Assembly (NCBI GenBank): GCA_020284085.1
Contig: JACEVL010001189.1
Coordinates: forward strand, 1-64,000
Length of the DNA stretch: 64,000 nucleotides
DNA from: Aporrectodea caliginosa
Lineage: Eukaryota > Annelida > Clitellata > Crassiclitellata > Lumbricidae
Reading direction: 5' to 3'
Made by a program: the position numbers and the translations under genes. Numbering within the stretch: the stretch's first letter is position 1; each line of letters starts with the position of its first letter. Positions 31,570-43,959 of this stretch are shown here, piece by piece. The notes under the pieces are model-generated. The model had not been told where the DNA came from. It did not search any database and saw only the letters and a program-made list of their open reading frames with translations.

Positions 31570-32300
31570 AGTTTTGTGGTGGTGAGGAAGTGTAACAAAG
31601 GTCAGCATAATGTCTGTAATTGCATGAAAGAAAGCATGCATAGCCTAAAATTATTAGTTAGCAGACGAGACTGAAGCCAGTAATGGAAGACAGAAGGATG
31701 AAAGAATCCCATTTCAGGAAACCAATCTGAAAGGGATAGGGTAAATTCTCATCTCGCTCTAGCAGGTTGGTACGAAATTTCTGGGAGAAATTCTCATAAT
31801 ACGTGCCAATGAGGATTGCCTCCACTGCTAAGTGAAGTGAAGCCGCTATTACGCATCTCTGAAAATAGATTATCCTAAACCGACCCGTTAGCAGCCTAAC
31901 GTAGCACATTAAACTTCAGTTTACCTTAGTCAAACAAGAGAACACGAGAACCCTACAAATTATATAGTAATTGACATAAAAACTAGAACAGCACTGTCCA
32001 CTTTAGTTATTACTGCCTCAACTCGACAAGATTTGTAACCAAATCTTCAGACGCGGGACGCTTTGTCGTAGAGTTAGGCCATTTAATGATGTAATAGATT
32101 AAGCTCTCTCTTCATTTGTAAGGGCTGCGTAGGCAGTATTTATGCAGTATATGCAATATATTTAGGTCTCTTCACTTGCATATTCGTAAAGCCGGCGACA
32201 TTCTCTTCTCAGCACGAATTTTTAAGCCATATCTTGATATCTTGTCTATAATTATGTAATTACGTACACAGCGGCCAGAATCTTAATTTTTTTCATAAGT
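31570..32300 (+). repeat. Segmentally duplicated block S, copy 3
   Basis: Best-preserved copy of the block. Landmarks 'gaagccagtaatggaagac', 'gaaagggatagggtaaat', 'acgcatctctgaaaata', 'ctcaactcgacaagat' and 'gtaaagccggcgaca' are shared in order with 1990-2650 and 45360-45900. It lies about 2 kb upstream of the CTL copy-3 promoter. Confidence 0.7.
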
Positions 32301-33495
32301 TTATGTTGATAGCCATTGTAACGGATCCCACTACTATAAGACCCGTGAGTTTCATCTTATTCACTTTGCTCATTTGTTTCTAGCAATGCATCTAAGACCG
32401 ATCATTAAAACATAGTTAAATGAACATTATCTTGAGTTTTATGAATATTAATAGAATTCAATAAGTGTCTTAGTCTCTTAGAGCACAATTCTATTATAAG
32501 ATCATAGTTATATTAACATACTCTTATAAGATCATTAGTTCATTATGCATACTAATCTACTAAAACGGCATAATTCAACAACAAATTACCCATTAGCCGA
32601 GATCTTCACTTGTATGTTCAGACGTTGGCCTATTACTGAAAGCTACTATAAAGCAATTAATATCTGAGTTGACACATTATATGATTTCAATAGATTGAAC
32701 TGGCCTTAAGTTTTTCGTTTCTGTTGAAGAGCTACCAATGCGTAGAAATATGTAGTAGTTACAGTATGAAGTCAAATATGTATATTACTTATGTAGCTCT
32801 AATCCTTCCCCAACCTTCCAAATGAACTGGAGAGGAGTGATGTCGACTTTTAGTGATTCTCACGAGATAGATAATCTCAAGCAAGATTACAACTGAATCA
32901 GTTTTGGGCGAAAGTTTGAATATTAAAGTCCACACGAACTGAATTCACTTAAGTTCCAATTGAAGAAATAAACACAAATAAGAAGCCACCAATGCGAACT
33001 GAATCTATGCAATCTAAAGAAGATATTTGAAAATTCATTGAAAATGATTGGATCAAATGTTTTGGCGAACAAACGGAACATTATTAGTAGAAGCAGAAAA
33101 CGTTGCATGCTGTGAGACAATTCTTAGGCTGCTACCATACCACCATAGACTCTTACACGCATGCATACGTTAGGTAATTAATCAATTACCCATAGGCCTA
33201 TAATGCATATACGTGATTATATATACCGACACAAAAACTGCACAGATTCTAGATAGACATAATATTTTTTACCAAACTTATTCTTTAAGCGAATATACCT
33301 CTGCCTCTGAGAATTGATACCGCTTGGGAAATCAATTTTAACTATTTTACGTTATTTTAAATTCAAGTCTTTAATTAAATGCTTTACAACACCAATCAAA
33401 CCCATAAACAAACAAATTAAAGTACCTGTTTGTTTAAGTTAACATGACCTATAGAATGTCACTTGTCACTATAAGCTTGGCTCCGCCAGTCTGTC
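32300..33495. other. Spacer upstream of CTL copy 3
   Basis: Contains faint upstream-repeat words (gttgatagccattgtaac near 32310) and duplicated 'cttataagatcat' words (32495-32545). No gene is recognised. The 32923-33120 minus frame has no family resemblance. Confidence 0.4.
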
Positions 33496-33499
33496 TCAT

Positions 33500-34185
33500 G
33501 TGGGCTCTATACGGGTCCCAAATGGGAATATTGGTCCTACGTGGACTCCATGTGGGCGTGCTAGCCGAGGGGCTGCCATGACTGTCCAATTTTCCATCAT
33601 TTATTATTATCGTTACTACATATTATGCAATTTTATGCATATTAATTTTATGTATGAAAAACAAAGTCGTAAGAAACTCTCTTGAGAGACACAAGCTGAG
33701 ACGTCCTTATCGTAAACATTATCTGTTTTCAGTAGCGGTTGTGTCAACTTGAATTTCTAATAAACGAATATTTGATGATGATGATAATGAGACACGTTCT
33801 CTATGCCTCACAGGGAGCGACTTTAAGCATAATAATCTACTCAATCGTCATAAATTAAACATCAAAGATCCTCAAGAAACGACGCCCACGCAGCAATATA
33901 CCATGTGCGCGTCAACTGTTTTACTACATTCGCATCTCATCAATAAAATCTAAACCAGATATTTGCAATCCACCCTAAGTGGAATTATCTACTCAAGCAT
34001 CATAATTCAAGCCCTAATAACCAACAAGAAACAATGCCGCTGCAGCCATAGAACCTGTGCCACCCAAGTGTCTGTTTGCACTCGCATAATTATCTGCAGT
34101 AATGCTTAGCCAGTTTTTAATAGCCACTTTAAAGCTGCATGCATGCATTTTAGTGCACATGAACTCGAGGTCTTCCGATTGGATC
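33500..34185 (+). repeat. Upstream block (type beta) of CTL copy 3
   Basis: Colinear with 1-1640: 'gtgggctctata', 'ttattattatcgttact', 'gagacacgttct', 'gcgcgtcaactg', 'ttaatagccactttaaa' and 'ttggatcagaaa'. It has about one ~300-bp dimer where copy 0 has four. A short retroelement tail (33723-33790, 'aataaacgaatatttgatgatgatga') is inserted relative to copy 0. Confidence 0.7.
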
Positions 34186-34190
34186 AGAAA

Positions 34191-34197
34191 GTATAAA
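34191..34197 (+). promoter_or_regulatory. TATA box of CTL copy 3
   Basis: TATAAAA lies ~100 bp upstream of the ATG at 34295, following the conserved 'ggatcagaaag'. It is the only intact beta-type promoter in the window. Confidence 0.7.
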
Positions 34198-34294
34198 ACC
34201 TGATTAAGATACAGACATACTCAAAGACTTTTTGAACAAAGGTTTTTCGCTTCAAGAAGAGTTGCTGAACCTGCAACGTGAGCACGTTGGTAAA

Positions 34295-34460
34295 ATGTTT
34301 AAGTGTGCGCTCACTTTCCTTCTCTTTGAACTGTTGGTTGCAACAGTAAATGGAGCAGATCAGAATTCACTGGCAGATGTCAAGTCGAATGTTGGAGACG
34401 TGCAAGATGAACTCAGCGAACAACAACTGTTACAGTCTAACATTCCACCTTCGCAGACTG
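34295..34460 (+). CDS. CTL copy 3 exon 1
   Basis: Signal peptide and neck; donor ACT G|GTTTGT at 34461, identical in position and phase to copy 1. Confidence 0.85.
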
Positions 34461-37400
34461 GTTTGTATGCTCGCTTTCATATTTCATGCAATGTAAACTG
34501 TTCCAATCTGAAGAATTGCTTAGAACCGTTTCGCAGCAAACACGACAATCATTACACATGTCTCGTATAATGATCAGTCTAGAATTGAGCCCAGAATAAT
34601 ATTCAAATAAAATATTCATGGCACTCATCTATGAGAAAGGTCGGCTATTGAGCGTGCTTCGTAACCAGACTATTATCGCATAATAATTGGCTGCTCTCTT
34701 CCTGTTGTCACGGCAGGCCTCCAGGTTGAGCTACGTCAGTGACATCGTGGCCTGGATGAGCTGCAGTCGACTGCAGCTAATTTCCTTCAATTTCCCTGAT
34801 GCATGTTCTCACCCAAATAGACGATGTGGGACTTAGCTTATCAATAATGGTTCTGACGCTGTTGAGGTGAGGATGTAATCTCAAACGTTTTGCTCGATTG
34901 ATTTTTGTCAGTGACGTCACAGATCACAGAACCAATAAGAAAAAGGTTTGCGATCCTTATTCTATAAGGATGGGCTGACCACAGCACAACTTCTACGCTG
35001 GGCCGTACATGTACATGTATTGGCTAGTGTTGTTGAACAATGAAGTTGCCCTGTGCAGCATTGTGAATAATTCTATGACAAGGGATTTCGGGGTGAATAT
35101 GTTTGTTGCTCAAAATAAGTTTTACAGCTACAATCAAGTATTAACAAGTACTGAGCAACAGGAGGCAAGAAAAGCTAATAGTTTATACTAACCCTGGCCT
35201 CTGTTTCATTATTATAATCAATACATGGGTTGGTTAGTTTAATGAGTAGATGTATTCCCTAAGTTCAGTTGGAGGCGTTTGAACGACATTCAGGCACCAA
35301 GCAGCTCCGATGTCTTAAGAGTTTTCTCCACTACTTTACAACTGGGCCATGGACATCTGCTTGAGTGTCATCAGCATATTGAATAGCTGCAAGCTCCATG
35401 CATGTACGTCCTTTTCAGCCGAGGATGGGTCGGGAGAGCTCCTAAGTAGTAACCTTGAAGGGGCGCTATATAAAGCTTCGGAATGAATGAATGAATGAAT
35501 AATGCAATGTAATGTAATGTAATGCAAGTCTTCGAAAATTTCTCAGCGCCCACAAAAGTCACGTCAGGGAGACCAGCTTATTCACCGGCAGCCCGGCGCT
35601 ATATCAAATTAAGTCCGCAATAGCCAAACTCCTCTGTTCGTTTCGGTCCCAGGTCAAATTCCGGGAGGTCAAGCCGAGGAGACAGCATGGTGCTACGGTG
35701 CCAATCTTTGATGATGGTGGTGGTGTGGTGGCGCAGGGGTAGAATCAGGATAGCTTGAAGCGTTCGGTTTTCAGTCATGAGTGGAAAGCAGAAGAGGAGA
35801 GTGCAAGCGGAGGAGAGGTTGAGTTAAGAGGCGAGATTGGAGGCAGAGGTCTTACGTGAGTGCGTTCCAAAGAGCTGGTGCAGCGTAGACTAAGAAGCGG
35901 TTGCAGAATTTCAGAGAGGATGAGACTGGAGGCCGGGATCGACGAAGGTCACGGATGTGCATATAGCAGGTGCGAGATATCTGGCTGATGTGGTCGGAAA
36001 AGGTGAGGTTCTTATCGACGATGATTCCAAGATTGCGGACAGGAGAAGAGTAAGGTGCGGAAGAAGCGAGATCGGTTGGACAAAGATTTGGAGGATAGGC
36101 TAGTTTGTTTAATTGCTCGCGGAGGCCAATAATGAGGAATTCTGTTTTTGTTGGGTTAGGGCATAGCAGATTAGCTGTCATCCAGGCTGAAATCTGGGTA
36201 ATTGTGTTGCGTAAGTGATTTATTGCGACTGGAAGGCAGTGAGGGGAGAAAGAAATGAAGAGTTTAGTGTCGTCGGCATAGAGGTGATGATCAGTAAAGG
36301 CTGTGGAAATGAGTTTGCTGAATGGGGAGATGTAAAGAATGAACAGCAGAGGAACGAGAACAAAACCTTGAGGAACACCGGAGGTGAGCGCGTGCGGATT
36401 AGATGAGTGACCAGCGGCAGTGACAGTGGAGGAGCGTGATGAAAGATATGATTTTATCCACAATAGGACAGTGCCAGAGATTCCAAATTCAGAGGAAAGG
36501 CGTTTGATGGAGATGTACCACAGGAATGGAGAGATGCTCTTGTAGTGCCATTGTTTAAAAAAGGAAATAGAAGTGAACCATGTAACTACAGACCAGTCAG
36601 TTTAACCAGTGTTGTGTGTAAGGTCATGGAGAGAATTGTTAAGGATAATATAGTGGAACACTTGAATGAGCATAATATTATAAAGGGCAGTCAACACGGA
36701 TTTACTAGAGGTCGCTCGTGTTTGACAAATCTTTTGGAATTCGTTGAGGAAGTCTATGAGAGGATAGATGAGGGAAAGCCTGTAGATGTAATTTACTTAG
36801 ATTTTGGCAAGGCATTTGACAAAGTCCCTCATAAAAGACTGGCCAAGAAGTTGCAAGCATGTGGGATTAGAGGGCAGGTACTAGCATGGATTCGAAGCTG
36901 GCTAGCAGGAAGAAGACAAAAGGTGGGCATAGGTGACAAACATTCTAGCTGGATGGCAGTGCTAAGTGGAGTGCCACAAGGATCAGTGCTTGGGCCATTG
37001 CTGTTTGTACTTTTTATTAATGACATAGATGATGGGATTTTATCTAAAATTTCTAAATTTGCAGATGATACCAAACTATGTAGAGCAATGGGAAACGAAA
37101 AAGAAGCGGAGATACTACGGGAAGATCTAAGAAGAATGTTCAGATGGTCACAGGACTGGCAGATGCTCTTTAATGTGGAAAAGTGCTCAGTGATGCATAT
37201 GGGGAAGAGAAACAGCGAGTTTTCATATGAAATGGGGGGGTATGGTGTTGAAAGTGAGTGAGGAAGAAAGGGACTTGGGAGTGATTATGCACAAGAGCGC
37301 AAAACCCTCAAGGCAATGTGCTGAAGCATCAAAAAAGGCTAACTCTACTTTAGGCATGATAAGAAGGACAATAGTCACCCGAGATAAGGATACAATATTG

Positions 37401-40400
37401 AGGCTATACAAATCACTGGTTAGGCCACAGTTGGAATACTGCATCCAGGTGTGGAGTCCTTACCTGAAACAGGACATGGAAAAGCTGGAGAAGGTGCAAA
37501 GAAGAGCTACAAAAATGATTCGGGGCTACAAGGATTTGGGATATGAAGAAAGGTTGAAAAGGTGTGGACTAACAACATTGGAGAGAAGGAGGAGCAGAGG
37601 AGACCTAATTGAAGCCTACAAGATTATTACTGGAAAGGAGGCAGTGCAGAAGGAGAAGTTTTTTGAATTAGCACCAAACAAGGCAACTCGGGGACATAGG
37701 TATAAATTATTTAAGAAACCAAAAGGGACATTAGGGCAGAAATGCTTCAGTGCAAGAGTTGTAGATTTGTGGAATAGTTTGGATGATAGTACTGTCTCAG
37801 TGGACATTATCACAGCTTTTAAGAAGAAGCTAGGAAAATTGGGCTATTAATCATGTTCCAGGTTAATTACAGTGGTTCTAACACAGACTAAACGTCTTCT
37901 GAACCACTTAAAACCCTTGTTATGTTATGTTATGCTATGTTATGTTATGAAGATAGAATGGTCTATTGTGTCGAAGGCGGCAGATATGTCTAAGAGGCAC
38001 AAGCAAGAGATTTGTTGACGACCTATCGCCACGACAAGTTTGTTTCCACAGGCAAGGACTGTTTCGGTAGAGTGATGCAAAGAACTATGTCCAAATGGAG
38101 AGTGTAGAGGATGTAGAGTTGCATTCCTAAAGTGGAATACAGTTGAAGACCAAGTGTGACAACCGACCACTCACTCACTCGTTTGTGAAACCAAACGTGG
38201 CTGCCTTAGTGCGCCTAGAGAGGAATGAACGCTGCTAAGACATAAGTCGACACACGAAACCGAGCGATTGTCTCAAGGCGCTACAATATATTGCTATGGT
38301 CACAAGCGTCGTACATGCGCAATCAATCAGATAGGCATAATGCTAAGTCATGTAAGTCCGATCAACCGATTAATTCATTTACTAATGGCAGACTTGACTA
38401 GTTCCCGACTTGCATGATACTTGTCTACATTGGAATGTACTAATTATTCAAGGGGATACATGTAATTGACTGGAGATGGCTAGTTGTTTCTAACCTAATA
38501 CAATTGAACTTTTTAATATTTTATTTCTGGTACCGGATGATTTTGATCTGATGTTTCTTAAGTAGTCTCTCTGGCAGGCCCTACGCACTTGGCATTTCGA
38601 CGATTGATAAATAGACTTTATCAAATAGATGTTGGCGTAATTGCAAAGTCCATTGATCCATTGAGGAAAAGCCAATTGAGAAAGCGGCAAAAACGCGCTT
38701 TCTCAAGTTGCGGGTGCCAGAGTCCGTCCCTCCTACAAGTAAGTGCAGGTAAGAAATTGGAAAGCGATCTTCCGAGTGAGTTGCCAATTGCCTGAACTTG
38801 TTGACAAGTCAACGAAACGCGTCTGAAGCGTCGGGATCGACTGACCCTGGGTGATCGTTAAGGTTCATACCGCTTCCCACGAGGTTTCACTGCAGGCAGC
38901 CCAGCAAGCCCTGCACCATTTGGTGGGTGGGCCAGCTCGTGTCTTTTTACGCCGTAATTTCCTGCTGATGCACATCAGTGCAGCTTGATCGGATCATCAT
39001 CCGAGTAAAAAAATAGTCGTCTATTGCTTAAAGGTACTCGCGCATGATGTGACATTGTTCATAGACCCACATTATAATCGCATCTGGGTCAATCCAATTT
39101 TTGTGTCGAGCAGGCTCAAACTAGTTTTGATCTACTCATGTACGACCTCAACTGATGTCGTGGCTGCGCATCACTACATGTGCATGTCTCATCTCCTTTC
39201 GTTCGTCCACGTAGTTGGTATTATTATCGTCAGGAGTTCCTGATACATTGTCGTAACTCACGTCAGCCCATACTTTATAAAAAAGGTGATGTATTTGATG
39301 CATCCTTGTCCTCACCTACCTTCTTCCCGAAAATCGAAAATTCTAATTGAGGGAACTGGATAATTGGATATTTCGAAATAAGCTCAATGGAAACTTTCAA
39401 ACTTTCAAACTTTTCTAAAGAATGTATGTTATCGAGTTCGAAGTTAGTTTTGAATGCTAAGCAACCGATTGCACTGTTTTAGATAAATGCCGTCGTGGTT
39501 TCACTTATCTGTCTTCGACTGGAAGTTGCTACAAGGTTGTATACGAAAGTCACGACTGGTACTCGGCTGGTCAGAGATGTCAAGAGACATCGCGCAGTGG
39601 ATCTCACTTGGTCGCCATTACAAGTGCAGAAGAAAACAGCGCACTAAAGACATTCCTTGCAACGGAGGTTTTAAGTATGTATAAGTGTGAGCACTAGTGC
39701 TCAATATGCAGGCTTCTTATTTGCATATGTGTATGTATAATTGTAGATATGCATGCAAGTGTGTGTATTTGTGTATCAGGACAAATAATATAGTGCTTGT
39801 AAGTGCCTTACCAAGGCACTGCACAATTGACTATCTCACTCTTCTAAATCAGTGCGAGTTCAGACAGTTTGAACATTTTTGTTGAACAGAGTTAAATGCA
39901 ACAAGTGCAACGGAAACTGTTCCATGACGAAGGTCCTAGTCATGAGAACGTAGGGTACGATGAAGTCGATATACGGAGGCGCGATACCTGCATGTCTTCA
40001 TGAGCAAGAGAGCTATAAGATGGCTAAACCCCGTTGACTTGAGACTGGAACATCATGATGTCTGTCAGTACCAAAGACACCCGCCCTGGGAGACAAATGT
40101 TGAACATTACTCTGTCGATAGAAAGCCAATGGAACGCGACCTTTAAAGACCATAATTATCTCTAACTTTACACGTTCTTCGTATTTTCATTTGAGTCAAA
40201 AATTTTAATTAGCAACTTCTATTGCGCCTTTGTCTAATGCACAAGGCATCAACTGATGGCACAACAAAACCAAGCCGTAATCAGGTCAACAGTCCGTAAG
40301 ATCTTTTAAAAAGGCGTCTTAGAGTTGTTCGACGTTCTGTCTCGTCTTCTGTTCTTACCATGCTCGTTGAATTATAGAAAAACATCTAAACAATTTTCGA

Positions 40401-41400
40401 CCTCCCATCATCACTGGTCTCCGCTCCAAGATATTTCATTGTTTCGGTTTGTTTCAATACATTCCCAGCCCTGTCCCTGATCATTAGTGTCTCATCCGCT
40501 TTAGAGCCGACCACGGTTGCTGTCTTATTGATGTTTATTTTAAGGCTCTTGCTCTACAATGCCTCCTGCCAATGGAGATCTAGGGCTGTCCAAACGTATT
40601 GTCCAGAAAGTTACCGAATTTGCAAGTTTCTGCAGCTTTTCACAAAGTTCCAGCTAATGTGCGTCTCAGTGTAGTTTATCAATTATATATTTCCAAAAAA
40701 ACTGGTGGTTTATTCAAGATATGCAGTATTCAATTAAGTTCTCAGACCGAGAGCCATGTGCGTAGCCTATATACACGCCAGATGCAACTTGCGTATCTAA
40801 TGGCATACGACATCTTAATTTCTCATAGTCTACTAAGAATGTTCTGAACCCGCTCCTCCCTCCTGCAAAGACACTCCCCTATTCCCTGCGTCCCAGACCG
40901 CATGATCGAATTGTCCCACAGCCTGACAACTTAATGAGAACAAGAATGCTTTATAATGAGTAATTTCATGTAAACCAAAGTGCGGTAATGCAGTTGGATA
41001 AATAGAGAATATACTTACTTACTTACTTACTAATGTATTTCTTTTAGAAATCTAGTCAGTGGAGTTTACACTAATTTCATCAACGTAATAAATGCAAATA
41101 CATTTTTTAAAAGGAAATTTAGGTAATACGGCTTGCTTCATAAGAGGTGATGCTGCTGCGGGATACGGGTATTGGACAAGCGGTCAACAGCTGGTCAAAA
41201 AGAACTGCAGGAGTCCTTTCGTATGGAAACTATCAAGTGACAAACTGCTGGCCTTTGACTACACCAATTGGAAAAAAGACGAACCAAACTGCGGCAACAA
41301 TGGGGAATTCTGCGTGGATATTGAGGTCTACAACAACTTCGGTTGGGACGACAGATGGTGCAGCGACAAATTGTGTCCATTATGCGAATACACGCCTTAA
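34295..41400 (+). CDS. C-type lectin copy 3, intact three-exon gene (211 aa)
   Basis: Exons 34295-34460, 39483-39674 and 41123-41400 (166+192+278 nt) join in frame through phase-1 GT-AG introns. The product is a secreted calcium-type lectin. Signal peptide 1-20 (MFKCALTFLLFELLVATVNG), short acidic neck 21-55, CTL domain 56-211. Domain cysteines are at 58, 71, 88, 124, 148, 176, 183, 199, 204 and 207; C58/C71, C88/C207 and C183/C199 fit the long-form fold, the others may add bridges. EPN at 173-175 predicts mannose-type specificity; the usual WND is WDD at 194-196. WTSG replaces the common WIGL motif. The ATG at 34295 is chosen because it starts a clean signal peptide and aligns with copy 1. 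The likely role is extracellular carbohydrate recognition, possibly immune, by family inference. A TATA box lies at 34191; AATAAA-like signals are at 41603 and 41693. Confidence 0.85.
35336..35490 (+). mobile_element. LINE 3' end with (GAAT)n tail
   Basis: 'gaaggggcgctatataaagc' is followed by GAAT units (about 35481-35500) and a TAATG/GTAATG tract. It is degenerate upstream and lies in intron 1 of CTL copy 3. Confidence 0.65.
35700..38200 (-). mobile_element. Non-LTR retrotransposon (family C), interrupted by a LINE of family B
   Basis: Minus-strand RT in two pieces. 37949-38200 encodes CLLDISAAFDTIDHSIF (motif A). 35852-36508 encodes KRLSSEFGISGTVLLWIKSY, SGVPQGFVLVPLLFILYISP and the catalytic YADDTKLFISF, then PVRNLGIIVDKNLTFSDHIS. 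An internal deletion joins directly to FCNRFLVYAAPALWNALT. The pieces meet exactly when 36509-37948 is removed (HSI-F-IKRLSS). It has several stops and is dead. Confidence 0.75.
36509..37948 (+). mobile_element. Non-LTR retrotransposon (family B, CR1-like), one frameshift
   Basis: 5'-truncated RT inserted in the opposite-strand family-C LINE. It reads VPLFKKGNRSEPCNYRPVSL, GSQHGFTRGRSCLTNLLEFV, VDVIYLDFGKAFDKVPHKRL (motif A), SGVPQGSVLGPLLFVLFIND and the catalytic KFADDTKLCRAM. After a shift it continues ERDLGVIMHKSAKPSRQCAE, PQLEYCIQVWSPYLKQDMEK, VQRRATKMIRGYKDLGYEER and LWNSLDDSTVS to a stop at 37850. The sole lesion is in a run of seven G (37231-37238), where one G less restores continuity. 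The 3' UTR ends in a (TTATG)n tail (37917-37948). It is probably the youngest LINE in the window. Confidence 0.85.
38200..39480. other. Rest of CTL copy 3 intron 1
   Basis: No gene is recognised. A short inverted repeat 'ttgagaaagcg...cgctttctcaa' lies at 38676-38707. The frames at 38589-38812 on both strands are shadows of this region with no family match. Confidence 0.4.
39483..39674 (+). CDS. CTL copy 3 exon 2
   Basis: Acceptor 'ctgttttag' at 39482, donor A|GTATGT at 39675. It encodes DKCRRGFTYLSSTGSCYKVV, YESHDWYSAGQRCQETSRSG, SHLVAITSAEENSALKTFLA and TEVL. At 192 nt it is one codon longer than copy 4 (the inserted codon is in ETSRSG). Confidence 0.85.
40206..40310 (-). mobile_element. 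3' scrap of LINE family A
   Basis: 'ttagcaacttctattgcgcc', 'tctaatgcacaaggcatcaac' and 'gtaatcaggtcaaca' match the 3' UTR of the 20105-21900 LINE. It lies in intron 2 of CTL copy 3. Confidence 0.8.
40395..40575 (-). mobile_element. RT thumb fragment of another non-LTR retrotransposon
   Basis: Minus-strand frame LHWQEAL-stop-SKSLKININ, then KTATVVGSKADETLMIRDRA, then GNVLKQTETMKYLGAETSDD. The 'I.KT.....GN..KQ.E..KYLG' pattern is a typical post-palm block of a LINE polymerase. It is short and carries a stop. Confidence 0.6.
40590..41031 (+). mobile_element. Retroelement 3' end with (CTTA)n tail
   Basis: Contains RPRPHDRIVPQPDN-like codons near 40885 and ends 'aatagagaatatacttacttacttacttac'-type repeats (about 41011-41031). 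The same tail follows 44940-44990. A non-LTR origin is likely, but the family is not identified. Confidence 0.5.
41123..41400 (+). CDS. CTL copy 3 exon 3
   Basis: Acceptor 'gaaatttag' at 41122, stop TAA. It encodes NTACFIRGDAAAGYGYWTSG, SPFVWKLSSDKLLAFDYTNW, KKDEPNCGNNGEFCVDIEVY, NNFGWDDRWC and CPLCEYTP. Confidence 0.9.
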
Positions 41401-41710
41401 AAATTTAAGCGGATGTCCTTTGCCCTACGACTTTTCGTAGGCCTTTGAGAAGAAGTGATGCGAAATCAACTCATTTTGAACTTTTAAAATAATGGAAAAT
41501 TCTTTGAACTACATAACTTATTAACTTTTAGCTTATCTGAGACTTTTAAGTGGTAGTCTCTTTAAAATATTGCTAATGCTACTGCGTATCTTCTGCTTGA
41601 AATAAAACTAAAACTATGTGGACACGTAGTCTGTGAAAACATGGCGCTTATCCTTCGAAGTTGGATACTGTACCTCAACATGTAGTCATAACAGAATAAA
41701 TATTACAAGC
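41401..41710 (+). other. 3' UTR and flank of CTL copy 3
   Basis: Colinear with 12650-12890 and 62500-62760. It contains 'gaaataaaacta' (41600) and 'agaataaatatta' (41693), either of which could act as the polyadenylation signal. Confidence 0.6.
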
Positions 41711-42114
41711 CAAGAAGTCTATAGCGAAGTTAAGGTTGAATTGTTGCAGCAAACAATGTCATGAGAGCTCATGCTGTGCTACAGTCCAGCTGAAAGGTGT
41801 TAATCCCAGCCGCAATTTAATCATCTTCATTTGCCCGTGTGTGAAAATTGACCAAAATATTTTTCCTAAACTATCCAGATCACTAACTAACTTTAACGGA
41901 AGTTATAGTGATATTAGAATTTATGAACAGATTAATTTTAACCTATTTGGGTATGTAAATGTAGGCTAGTTATAAGCTTCATGTGACGCTTTTGAAAAGT
42001 CACAAAAGACCAGCCTAACAGTGCCTATCTAGGTTAAGTAGTGTTAAAGCGCTTAATAAAAAAAAGAATGCTCAGTTTGACACCGATTAAACGTTGACTA
42101 CAAACATTTCTGTC

Positions 42115-42174
42115 TGATGATAGTGATGATAATAAATGATGAATGATGATGATGATGAATGATGATGATGATGA

Positions 42175-42272
<98 letters not shown>

Positions 42273-42278
42273 CGATGA

Positions 42279-42340
<62 letters not shown>
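42115..42340. repeat. (ATG/GAT)n trinucleotide microsatellite
   Basis: About 75 near-perfect GAT/ATG units with 'aatgatg' interruptions. The long poly-His, poly-Ser, poly-Ile, poly-Met and poly-Asp frames here are artefacts of the repeat. Confidence 0.95.
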
Positions 42341-43875
42341 ATTGGACAATGTCTCGTCAGTTTTTGTTCACATGTGGGCTTTTCCATCACTACTTTGAGT
42401 ATGGTCTTAGTGGATGTCCTCTAATTATGTTGCGCAAAACGATCGATTGGGAGTCCCAAAAGATACTCAGCATGCCTGCTATGATAACATTGGAAAGTAT
42501 AAAGATTCAGTGACGACTTCGTGAGTGGCAAACGCTTATGTTTTTAGCCATCATTGGCACCTCTGACAGCCACGCTCGTTGGGTCTACATAGGGCCCGTA
42601 GCTGACCTCAAGTTGCTACCAGTCGCACAATGCTGGCCAGCTTCACATCTATTAAGAGTCAATCTTACATGCAGCAAGTATTGTAGGTTGTGTACGGAGT
42701 CACAATAATTGGCGTTATTTGCTGTGGGTATAGCTATAGGGCTATCATCTTGAGGCAACCTCGTTTTGTTTACCAATAAATTACCCTTTAAATATCGTAT
42801 AGTCTTAATAGAAATTCCTCAAGATACATTCTGCCAACTGCTTAAGTCCTCTCTGTTTAGCCGTGGCTGGGCTGGGAGCGCCGCTGAGTAGGTTCCTTGA
42901 AGGGGCGCTATATAAATTCTCGGAATGAATGAAAGAATAAAAAAATAAAATGCGCTCTCCTAAAAAAAGGAAATGGGCTCTCCTAAAACTGATGGTGTAG
43001 AAAACAATATCAAACAGCCGTTGTTGAAGCTCTTGGGACCTCGAATATGAGGTAACTTCTAACTTCTATTGAGCTCAAATATCCGCCAATTACTAGAGTA
43101 CGGTTCGGCAGCTGCGTTGTGGCTCGCTGGGTCTACCTCGAGCAAGAAATAAACTAGTATCCCCGAAATAACCACAGACTGCGTCCATACGCTTGTTTGG
43201 AATCCTACTACATCCTATGGATCATGACGTTGCTGCCTTGTTGAGGCCATTGAAGAAGATATTTGAGCAGCATTTCTGTCACTCGTAATGATTCAGTCTA
43301 TAGCTGCAGCCACTTCATGAGTGATCACATTCACCGTGCTTCTTGTTTTCGGCTTTTCATTTCACGGACCTTCATCAGAATCAGGTGACAAGGGAAACTG
43401 CAGTTGCTATCCAATGTAATCATCATCGCCGTGTTCAGTATAAGCTTTGGTGACAGTAGTTGTAACTGATGATGTCACAAACGCTTCATTTATTTCCACT
43501 GAATAATTTGCTGCAGAACTTTACGCTTCATCACGCAATTTTCCTTCAGTGTGAGGTTTCGATCTACTCCGGCTATCATTCTTCTCCGATCTTGACTACA
43601 GCAACAACTGGTCTTGCTTTATTTTCACTAGGGAGCACTAACAAGCCATTCAACCAGATGGTCCCGAAACGTTTGTTGATTTCTCACATTGTTGCAATGT
43701 CAAAATTAGGAATAATTGGTTTAAACAGAAAAATTCACTTTTACAGAAAGTCCTAAACATTATTCAAAATTCAAAATATTATATTAGCCATCACCAAATG
43801 GGTTGGTTGGAAGATGAGAATAACATTACACGAAAAATTCTACACTAGGGATGGGAACACGCTAGGACGCAATAT
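42341..43875. other. Spacer containing one LINE 3' end (42835-42935)
   Basis: The LINE terminus reads 'ctgggagcgccgctgagtag' then 'ccttgaaggggcgctatata', ending in GAAT/GAAA units, on the plus strand. Outside it no gene, RNA or transposon end is recognised. Confidence 0.5.
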
Positions 43876-43877
43876 AA

Positions 43878-43913
<36 letters not shown>
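43878..43913. repeat. (TA)n microsatellite
   Basis: About seventeen TA units. Confidence 0.9.
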
Positions 43914-43915
<2 letters not shown>

Positions 43916-43959
43916 TATTATTATTACATGCAGTATATTTATATCTGCTCACTCGTTTC

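Noticed and set aside
42034..42424. Long poly-His/Ser/Ile/Met/Asp open frames
   Set aside because: Direct translation of the (ATG/GAT)n microsatellite in all frames.
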